A stretch of DNA of 64,000 bases, taken from Macrostomum hystrix. Taxonomy: Eukaryota > Platyhelminthes > Macrostomidae. Each line of letters begins with the position of its first letter. The stretch's first letter is position 1. The stretch spans positions 5,447,501 to 5,511,500 of the forward strand of contig CATNEN010000005.1 of assembly GCA_950097015.1 (NCBI GenBank), in the 5' to 3' direction. This document shows, piece after piece, positions 56,801-64,000 of this stretch. The position numbers and the translations under genes were made by a program. The notes under the pieces were generated by a model. That model ran no database searches and was not told where the DNA came from. It saw only the letters and a program-made list of their open reading frames with translations.

Positions 56801-59800
56801 TCCTCCTAAACTGGAATTTTCCTCAGTTGGAATCTTCCTAAACTGGAATTTTCCTCAGTTGGAATCTTCCGAAACTGGAATCTTGCTAAACTGGAATCTT
56901 CCGAAACTAGAATCTTGGTTAACTGGAATATTTCTAAACTGGAATCTTCCTAAAATGAAATCTTCCAAAACTGGAATTTTCCTAAACTAGAATCTTCTTC
57001 AACTCGATCTTCCTAAACTGGAATCCTCCGAAACTGGAATCCTCTGAAACTGGAATCCTCCGAAACTGGAATCCTCCGAAACTGGAATTTTCCTTAATTG
57101 GAATCGTCCTAAAATGGAATCTTCCTAAAATGGAATCCTCCGAAACTGGAATCCTCCGAAACTGGAATTTTTCTTAATTGGAATCGTCCTTAAATGGAAT
57201 CTTCCTAAAATGGAATCCTCCGAAACAGAAATCTTGCAAAACTGGAATCTTCCGAAACTAGAGTCTTATTTTACTGGAATCTTCCTAAACTGGAATCTTC
57301 CTAAAATGGAATCCTCCGAAACATATTTCTTGCAAAACTGGAATCTTCCGAAACTAGAATCTTACTTAACTGGAATCTTTCTAAACTGGAATCTTCCTAA
57401 AATGGAATCTTCCGAAACTAAAATCTTTCTTAACAAGACTCTTCCTAAAATGGAATCCTCTGAAACAGGAATCTTACTAAACTGGAATTTTCCTTAAATG
57501 GAATCGTCCAAAACTGGAATCTTCCGAAACTAGAATCTTCCTAAACTGGAATCTTCCAAAACTAGAATCTTCCTAAACTAGAATCTTCCTAAACGAAAAT
57601 CTTCCTAAACTGGAATCTTCCGAAACAGGAATTTTCCTAAACTGGAATCCTCCGAAACAGGAATCGTCCTAAACTGGAATCTTCCGAAACTAGAATCTTC
57701 CGAAACTAGAATCTTCCTAAACTGGAATCTTCCAAAACTAGAATCTTCCTAAACTAGAATCTTCCTAAACGAAAATCTTCCTAAACTGGAATCTTCCGAA
57801 ACAGGAATTTTCCTAAACTGGAATCCTCCGAAACAGGAATCGTCCTAAACTGGAATCTTCCGAAACTAGAATCTTCCGAAACTAGAATCTTCCTAAACTG
57901 GAATCTTCCAAAACTAGAATCTTCCTAAACTAGAATCTTCCTAAACGAAAATCTTCCTAAACTGGAATCTTCCGAAACAGGAATTTTCCTAAACTGGAAT
58001 CCTCCGAAACTGGAATCGTCCTAAACTGGAATATTGCTTAATTTAGCTGGAGTCTTCTTAAACAAGAATGTTTTTAAAACTGCATCTTTTTAAACAAGTA
58101 GGCAAGAATTTTCTAAAACCGTTAAACCAAAAACACAGGGAATTCACTAAATGTTTCAGCTAGGAAGCTGAAACGACACTTAATTAATAAAGAAGACGGA
58201 CATAAAAAAGTACTGGACAGACAAACTAAGAAACATTCTAGATATGCCGCATAGACCATGGAAATTCAATAAGACACCAGTGCGAAATCCACTTCAAAAG
58301 AGTGCCAAGGTTCCACTCTCCCCCCCTCTCTCTCCTGCATTTTTCCAACGTTTTTGGTCTGTTCTCAGAGCAAACGCGGATCCCCCATCAAAGCGATGCA
58401 ATATTCAATCAATAATTTAGGCTCAATCATTGTGCAAGCCTAGCCAAAGAGGATCCACTGGGTATTTGGTGGAGAGAGAGAGAGAGTAGATGAATGCAGC
58501 GGAGACAGGACAATGGCATTGCTCTAAACTGGTTTAGTTAGGCGCATTTTTTCCTAGAACAATGGCCTACTCAGACTCAACAACCCGCCTCCTCATACAT
58601 GTCAGAGTTTTCATCAGCTAGAGACCATCATCATTCAGTAAAAAAAATGTTCCCCTACCTCTGCAGAACAAAATTCACTCCCAAAACAGTTGAGCCCAAC
58701 TCATGCGACTGACTCCGACAACTAGTAACAGATTCTGCCTGAAACAGCGGCGTTTTTGTTAGCTAGTTAGCTGAAAACAGAAAGAATGAAACTATGACAG
58801 AAAAATAGAAATTTTCTTTTTTTTGCGATATCCTCATCAATCCTCATCAATTGTTGGCCAAGCGTAAAAAATGAATTATTTTAGACAACTTTAAGAATAA
58901 AAAAACTCTGAAGAATTCAATAAAAAACTGCAGAATTAAGAAAAAACCGAACAGTTCAGAAAACATGACGATATTTAGGAAATCATGAAGAATTAAGAAA
59001 ACCTGAATAATTAAGAAAACCTGAACAATTCAGAAAACCTGAAGAATTCAGAAAACCTGAAGAATTCAGAAAACCTGAAGAGTTAAGAAAACCTCAAGAT
59101 ATTCAGAAAACCTGAAGAATTAAGAAAACCTGAAGAATTAAGAAAACCTCTAGAATTAAGAAAAACCTGAAGAATTCAGAAAACCTGAAGAATTCAGAAA
59201 ACCTGAAGAGTTAAGAAAACCTCAAGATATTCAGAAAACCTGAAGAATTAAGAAAACATGAAGAATTAAGAAAACCTGAAGAATTAAGAAAACCTGAAGA
59301 ATTAAGAAAACCTGAAGAATTCAGAAAACCTGAAGAATTCAGAAAACCTGAAGAATTCAGAAAACCTGAAGAGTTAAGAAAACCTCAAGATATTCAGAAA
59401 ACCTGAAGAATTAAGAAAACCTGAAGAATTAAGAAAACCTGAACAATTAAGAAAACCTGAATAATTAAGAAAACCTGAAGAATTAAGAAAACCTGAAGAA
59501 TTCAGAAAACCTGAAGAGTTAAGAAAACCTCAAGATATTCAGAAAACCTGAAGAATTAAGAAAACCTGAAGAATTAAGAAAACCTGAAGAATTAAGAAAA
59601 CCTCTAGAATTAAGAAAAACCTGAAGAATTCAGAAAACCTGAAGAATTCAGAAAACCTGAAGAGTTAAGAAAACCTCAAGATATTCAGAAAACCTGAAGA
59701 ATTAAGAAAACATGAAGAATTAAGAAAACCTGAAGAATTAAGAAAACCTGAAGAATTCAGAAAACCTGAAGAATTCAGAAAACCTGAAGAATTCAGAAAA

Positions 59801-61641
59801 CCTGAAGAGTTAAGAAAACCTCAAGATATTCAGAAAACCTGAAGAATTAAGAAAACCTGAAGAATTAAGAAAACCTGAACAATTAAGAAAACCTGAATAA
59901 TTAAGAAAACCTGAAGAATTAAGAAAACCTGAAGAATTCAGAAAACCTGAAGAGTTAAGAAAACCTCAAGATATTCAGAAAACCTGAAGAATTAAGAAAA
60001 CCTGAAGAATTAAGAAAACCTGAATAATTAAGAAAACCTGAAGAATTAAGAAAACCTGAAGAATTCAGAAAACCTGAAGAGTTAAGAAAACCTCAAGATA
60101 TTCAGAAAACCTGAAGAATTAAGAAAACCTGAAGAATTAAGAAAACCTGAAGAATTAAGAAAACCTGAAGATATTCAGAAAACCTCCTGAAGAATTAAGA
60201 AAACCTGAAGAATTCAGAAAACCTGAAGAGTTAAGAAAACCTCAAGATATTCAGAAAACCTGAAGAATTAAGAAAACCTGAAGAATTAAGAAAACCTGAA
60301 GAATTAAGAAAACCTGAAGAATTAAGAAAACCTGAAGAATTCAGAAAACCTGAAGAGTTAAGAAAACCTCAAGATATTCAGAAAACCTGAAGAATTAAGA
60401 AAACCTGAAGAATTAAGAAAACCTGAAGAATTCAGAAAACCTGAAGAATTCGGAAAACCTGAATAATTCAGAAAACCTGAATAATTCAGAAAACCTGAAG
60501 AATTCAGAAAACCTGAAGAATTCAGAAAACCTGAAGAGTTAAGAAAACCTCAAGATATTCAGAAAACCTGAAGAATTCAGAAAACCTGAAGAGTTAAGAA
60601 AACCTCAAGATATTCAGAAAACCTGAAGAATTAAGAAAACCTGAAGAATTAAGAAAACCTGAATAATTAAGAAAACCTGAAGAATTCAGAAAACCTGAAG
60701 AATTCAGAAAACCTGAAGAATTAAGAAAACCTGAAGAATTCAGAAAACCTGAAGAATTCAGAAAACCTGAAGAGTTAAGAAAACCTCAAGATATTCAGAA
60801 AACCTGAAGAATTAAGAAAACCTGAAGAATTAAGAAAACCTAAAGAATTCGGAAAACCTGAAGAATTAAGAAAACCTGAAGAATTCAGAAAACCTGAAGA
60901 ATTCAGAAAACCTGAAGAGTTAAGAAAACCTCAAGATATTCAGAAAACCTGAAGAATTAAGAAAACCTGAAGAATTAAGAAAACCTGAATAATTAAGAAA
61001 ACCTGAAGAATTCAGAAAACCTGAAGAATTCAGAAAACCTGAAGAATTCAGAAAACCTGAAGAATTAAGAAAACCTGAAGAATTCAGAAAACCTGAAGAA
61101 TTCAGAAAACCTGAAGAGTTAAGAAAACCTCAAGATATTCAGAAAACCTGAAGAATTAAGAAAACCTGAAGAATTAAGAAAACCTAAAGAAGTAAGAAAA
61201 CCTGAACAGTTAAAAAAACCTGAAGAATTCAGAAAACCTGAAGAATTCGGAAAACCTGAATAATTCAGAAAACCTGAATAATTCAGAAAACCTGAAGAAT
61301 TCAGAAAGCCTGAATAATTCAGAAAACCTGAACAATTAAGAAAACCTGAATAATTAAGAAAACCTGAACAATTAAGAAAACCTGAATAATTAAGAAAACC
61401 TGAAGAATTCAGAAAGCCTGAAGAATTCAGAAAACCTGAATAATTCAGAAAACCTGAAGAATTCAGAAAACGAAAGCTTGCACTCACCAGCCTCAGTCCA
61501 ATATTTTCGTTTGTAAGGCACCCCGAAATAGTGCCGACATCTGTCTAGAAATTTCATCCTTAGCGACCAGAGTCGATCAGGATCCACGGAGCGAGACAAC
61601 TGCTGGCGCTTGGCTGCACGCTTTTCCCGCTTCAGATCTCT
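44836..61641 (-). CDS. NlpC/P60-fold hydrolase, 5' end not found
   Basis: Four joined exons, 61488-61641, 50138-50341, 48775-48964, 44836-45205 (918 nt, 305 residues to the stop), phases 1,1,2 all matching. The first exon starts in phase 0 after an acceptor, so at least one 5' exon lies above 61641 or outside the window. N-terminus is basic ([14 protein letters not shown]). NlpC/P60 hallmarks: [11 protein letters not shown], nucleophile Cys in [23 protein letters not shown], and His in [13 protein letters not shown], followed by [17 protein letters not shown]. NlpC/P60 enzymes are papain-like Cys peptidases or amidases; the substrate here is unknown. The C-terminal exon is Ser-, Lys- and Gln-rich ([18 protein letters not shown], then polyGln), suggesting nuclear or RNA association (inference). 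One intron is about 11.1 kb. Confidence 0.78.
45206..45320. other. Start of NlpC intron 3 before the satellite
   Basis: Short unique stretch containing the acceptor side (ATAATATTCGCAG on the minus strand) of the last exon. Confidence 0.5.
45322..46310. repeat. 20-bp minisatellite in NlpC intron 3
   Basis: About 49 very uniform copies of TCTAGATTCAACTCACAGTA, with GGTTGC replacing GTATC in a few. Among the most homogeneous arrays in the window, so probably young. Confidence 0.98.
46311..46795. other. Unique intronic spacer
   Basis: About 480 bases of AT-rich intron; nothing recognised. Confidence 0.45.
46800..47560. repeat. ~22-bp minisatellite rich in CTAGATCTAG palindromes
   Basis: About 33 copies of ACTAGATCTAGATCATCAAG plus AG, with ATTATCAACAGATT and AACTAAATCA variants. 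Most units contain the self-complementary TAGATCTA. Confidence 0.95.
47561..48185. other. Unique intronic spacer
   Basis: About 620 bases, AT-rich; no exon or element supported. Confidence 0.45.
48190..48715. repeat. 16-bp minisatellite with 32-bp higher order
   Basis: About 30 copies of TCTAACACCTACAATA. Toward the high-coordinate end it becomes a regular 32-bp dimer alternating with TCTGACACCTACAATA and ACACCTTCCATA. It ends about 60 bases from the donor of NlpC exon 48775-48964. The TCTAACA core is shared with arrays at 2-8.8, 13.3 and 61.7 kb. Confidence 0.95.
49085..50095. repeat. 24-bp minisatellite in NlpC intron 2
   Basis: About 40 copies of CCTAAATTTACCCTGAAGCC plus TACT, with TCTACCC and TTTAACC variants. 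As 24 is a multiple of three, several frames stay open (for example FRSRLQGK repeats); these are not genes. It fills almost the whole ~1.17-kb intron. Confidence 0.97.
50390..51120. repeat. 34-bp minisatellite in NlpC intron 1
   Basis: About 21 copies of a 34-bp unit containing GATTCAGAAATCTAAAAGTT then TCGGAGAAAACAAA. It starts about 50 bases after the acceptor of the 50138-50341 exon. Confidence 0.96.
51121..51530. repeat. Decayed continuation of the 34-bp array
   Basis: Loosely periodic GGAAATCTCAAAG, TTTTGAAATCTACAAG and TTTAGGGAATCT units that look like diverged relatives of the neighbouring array. Confidence 0.7.
51531..52015. other. Unique intronic spacer
   Basis: About 480 bases. 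An open minus frame at 51579-51821 has no splice support and is not called. Confidence 0.45.
52030..53157. repeat. Purine-only (GA) array, ~1.1 kb
   Basis: Almost unbroken purine strand: GAGAGAGGAGAAGAGGGAA-type units in several lengths, with few pyrimidines over more than a kilobase, especially 52.44-53.15 kb. In the NlpC transcript (minus) this is a polypyrimidine stretch. Confidence 0.96.
53158..53640. other. Unique intronic spacer
   Basis: About 480 bases between two arrays; nothing recognised. Confidence 0.45.
53650..55490. repeat. 40-bp minisatellite with 640-bp higher-order repeat
   Basis: About 45 copies of a 40-bp unit: TCTACTTCTCACTCTACCCT followed by TCCTACTCTACCCATTCTTG. Private variants recur exactly 640 bases (16 units) apart: TACCTATTCT at about 54211 and 54851, CCTAATCTACC at 54243 and 54883, GCCTAATTCTC near 54542 and 55182. 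The last units decay after 55280. Confidence 0.98.
55491..55800. other. Unique intronic spacer
   Basis: About 310 bases; nothing recognised. Confidence 0.45.
55800..58060. repeat. ~15-bp minisatellite, ~2.25 kb
   Basis: About 150 copies of AAACTGGAATCTTCC with CTTGCTT, CTCCGA, TTTTCCTT and ACTAGAATC variants. A longer block of about 180 bases is tandemly repeated near 57.5-58.0 kb (the order of variants at 57510-57680 recurs downstream). Confidence 0.96.
58061..58960. other. Unique intronic spacer
   Basis: About 900 bases, the longest unique block in the 11-kb intron. No exon with matching phase seen; the flanking exons join directly in frame across the intron. Confidence 0.5.
58965..61480. 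repeat. 18-bp minisatellite, ~2.5 kb, abutting an exon
   Basis: About 140 copies of AAGAATTCAGAAAACCTG and AAGAATTAAGAAAACCTG. GAGTTAAGAAAACCTC plus AAGATATTCAG variants recur in blocks (for example the block at 59150-59400 resembles 59600-59820). The array stops only about 15-20 bases from the donor of the NlpC exon 61488-61641. Confidence 0.98.
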
Positions 61642-61719
61642 CTGTTTTAACAAAAAAAGTGGTTTTTGAGAACTGAAAGAATAACAACTCTCAAAACAGA
61701 ACTTTCTGTATAGCTACAT

Positions 61720-62695
61720 ACATTACCTGTTAGACAGAACTCCCATAACCTGTTAGACAGAACTCTCCTAACCTGTTAGACAGAACTCTCCTAACCTGTT
61801 AGACAGAACTCTCCTAACCTGTTAGACAGAACTCCCCTAATCTGTTAGACAGAACTCTCCTAACCTGTTAGACAGAACTCCCATAACTTGTTAGACAGAA
61901 CTCCCATAACCTGTTAGACAGAACTCCCATAACCTGTTAGACAGAACTCCCATAACCTGTTAGACAGAACTCCCATAACCTGTTAGACAGAACTCCCATA
62001 ACCTGTTAGACAGAACTCCCCTAATCTGTTAGACAGAACTCCCATAACCTGTTAGACAGAACTCTTCTAACCTGTTAGACAGAACTCTTCTAACCTGTTA
62101 GACAGAACTCTCCTAACCTGTTAGACAGAACTCTCCTAACCTGTTAGACAGAAACTCTTCTAACCTGTTAGACAGAACTCTCCTAAACTGTTTGACAGAA
62201 CTCTTCTAACCTGTTAGATAGAACTCTGCTAAACCTGTTAGACAGAACTCTTCTAACCTGTTAGACAGAACTCTCCTAACCTGTTAGACAGAAACTCTTC
62301 TAACCTGTTAGACAGAACTCTCCTAACCTCTGAGACAGAACTCTGCTAAACCTGTTAGACAGAACTCTCCTAACATGTTAGACAGAACTCTGCTAAACCT
62401 GTTAGACAGAACTCTCCTAACATGTTAGACAGAACTCTTCTAATCTAACCTGTTAGACAGAACTCTCCTAACCTGTTTGACAGAACTCTCCTAACCTGTT
62501 AGACAGAACTCTGCTAAACCTGTTAGACAGAACTCTTCTAACCTGTTAGACAGAACTCTTCTAACCTGTTAGACAGAACTCTCCTAACATGTTAGACAGA
62601 ACTCTGCTAAACCTGTTAGACAGAACTCTGCTAAACCTGTTAGACAGAACTCTTCTAACCTGTTAGACAGAACTCTTCTAACCTGTTAGATGTGA
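61720..62695. repeat. 22-23-bp minisatellite
   Basis: About 43 copies of CCTGTTAGACAGAACTCTCC plus TAA, with CCCATAA, CTTCTAA and CTGCTAAA variants. The reverse complement contains TCTAACAGGTTAG. It begins about 80 bases upstream of the first NlpC exon found, so it probably lies in that gene's next 5' intron. Confidence 0.97.
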
Positions 62696-63355
62696 TCCTA
62701 TACTTATTACACGAAAGGATATTTTACAAAAGAACAATAAAATGTCCAACGTTGCTTTGAAAAAAATAAAACAAAGACAATTATTTTTCAGATCAAACCA
62801 AGTGTAAGCTAGAAAAATTTAAATTAACAAAAACTCTACCATGGCGTCATTGAAACCGGTTGTTATCCACGTATTAGTGTCGATTTTCTAATAGTATGCT
62901 TAGGGAGCCATTTTGTTACATTTGAGCACTCCTTTACACACGAGTAAACTAATGGAAACAAAAAACATACTTCAAGGCTTACTAACAAAGCATTCTACTA
63001 CTACTCGTATTTGCTCCTATTTTTATATTCAACTAAACCCTACACTTAGTTTGTATTGATTGAAATTACCAATTTAATCATAAGCTATTGCGTTTGTGTG
63101 TGTGCGTGTCTAATAAAGCGAAAATGTATACGATCTGTCATACCATATTGTATTGTCTTTTGAATATAGCGTTGTTTACTAACACTCTGTTCAATGGCTG
63201 TTCAATGCTATTTTTCTAAGCTAGATGACAATTATAGATACGTTTATTATTATTATCATGGAGCAAATCTAACGATGCTTACGTAATTTTATTTATGACA
63301 TCTTTTAGGTTTGACGCAACCAGCATACATGATGGCTAGAAATTAACTATTTGCG
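62696..63355. other. Unique AT-rich DNA, no exon placed
   Basis: About 660 bases. I looked here for a 5' exon of the NlpC-like gene on the minus strand; donor-like words occur (for example at 63280 and 62970) but the frames before them contain stops or no start. Confidence 0.4.
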
Positions 63356-63359
63356 GGTC

Positions 63360-64000
63360 GACATCACAGTGGGTGAGACTGAGTCAGGGTGGGTGAGGTG
63401 AGACGGAGGGAGGGTGAGACAGAGGGGTGAGACAGAGGGGTGAGACAGAGGATGAGACAGAGGGTGAGACAGAGGGTGAGACTGAGTCAGGGTGAGAATG
63501 AGTCAGGGTGAGACTGAGTCAGTGTGAGAGTGAGGGTGGGTGAGACAGAGGGTGGGTGAGACAGAGGTAGGGTGAGACAGAGGGAGGGTGAGACAGAGGG
63601 AGGGTGAGACAGAGGTAGGGTGAGACAGAGGGAGGGTGAGACAGAGGGAGGGTGAGACAGAGGGAGGGTGAGACAGAGGGGTGAGACTGAGGGAGAGGTG
63701 AGACAGGGGCGAGACGGAGGGAGTGTGAGACAGAGGGGTGAGACTGAGGGAGAGGTGAGACAGGGGCGAGACGGAGGGAGTGTGAGACAGAGGGGTGAGA
63801 CTGAGGGAGAGGTGAGACAGGGGTGGGACGGAGGGAGTGTGAGACAGAGGGGTGAGACTGAGGATGAGACAGAGGGTGAGACAGAGGGTGAGACTGAGTC
63901 AGGGTGAGAATGAGTCAGGGTGAGACTGAGTCAGTGTGAGAGTGAGGGTGGGTGAGACAGAGGGTGGGTGAGACAGAGGTAGGGTGAGACAGAGGGAGGG
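63360..64000. repeat. G-rich GGGTGAGACAGAGG minisatellite at right edge
   Basis: Tandem GGGTGAGACAGAGGGA units with GACTGAGTCAGGGTGAGA variants; the block at 63450-63560 recurs at about 63860-63970, and a ~58-bp block (GGGAGTGTGAGACAGAGG...) is repeated near 63700-63850. The array continues beyond the window. Confidence 0.95.

Noticed and set aside
63360-64000. Telomeric or subtelomeric repeat
   Set aside because: G-rich but not TTAGGG-like; units are long, variable GGGTGAGACAGAGG types.

Overview
The window is animal nuclear DNA. The genes are split by GT-AG introns (one donor is GC), carry AATAAA-type poly(A) signals and encode metazoan families. A tRNA-derived SINE is dispersed through it. 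Gene content and the AG found just before several start codons would fit a spiralian such as a flatworm, but the species cannot be fixed from this sequence. There is no bacterial operon structure and no CRISPR array. By my reading roughly 30 kb of the 64 kb is tandem (minisatellite) repeat, in about 30 arrays with different units. Most sit inside introns, so the genes are short exons strung between satellite blocks.

Layout, left to right: 1-1.6 kb satellite; 2.58-6.88 kb (-) a seven-exon type I membrane protein with a lectin-like (F5/8C/fucolectin-like) ectodomain; 7.2-8.8 kb a 20-bp satellite carrying CACGTG in most units; 9.2-10.4 kb (-) an intronless GAS1/GDNF-receptor-like GPI protein; about 10.96-11.1 kb (+) a TATA box with a 33-codon ORF; 12.45-14.35 kb (+) a GOLM1/GOLM2-like Golgi type II coiled-coil protein; 16.67-17.2 kb (+) a small single-pass membrane protein of unknown family, flanked by SINEs; 19.26-36.95 kb (-) a 29-exon, about 1668-residue extended-synaptotagmin-like protein (membrane anchor, SMP domain, seven C2-like modules); 39.15-40.94 kb (-) a two-exon SCPx-type peroxisomal thiolase ending in the AKL signal; 41.1-44.5 kb a 22-bp satellite; 44.84-61.64 kb (-) an NlpC/P60-fold hydrolase whose 5' exons were not found, with one intron of about 11.1 kb made mostly of satellites; 61.7-64 kb more satellites.

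I joined exons by hand. The splice phases agree at the proposed junctions of the lectin-like, GOLM-like, E-Syt-like, SCPx-like and NlpC-like genes, and that is the main support for the models. The genes do not form an obvious pathway. Several act on membranes or in the secretory system (lectin-like receptor, GAS1-like, GOLM-like, E-Syt-like), which may be coincidence. The most unusual property is the satellite-filled introns. Several arrays share a TCTAACA core although the rest of their units differ, which suggests repeated birth of satellites from a common seed.
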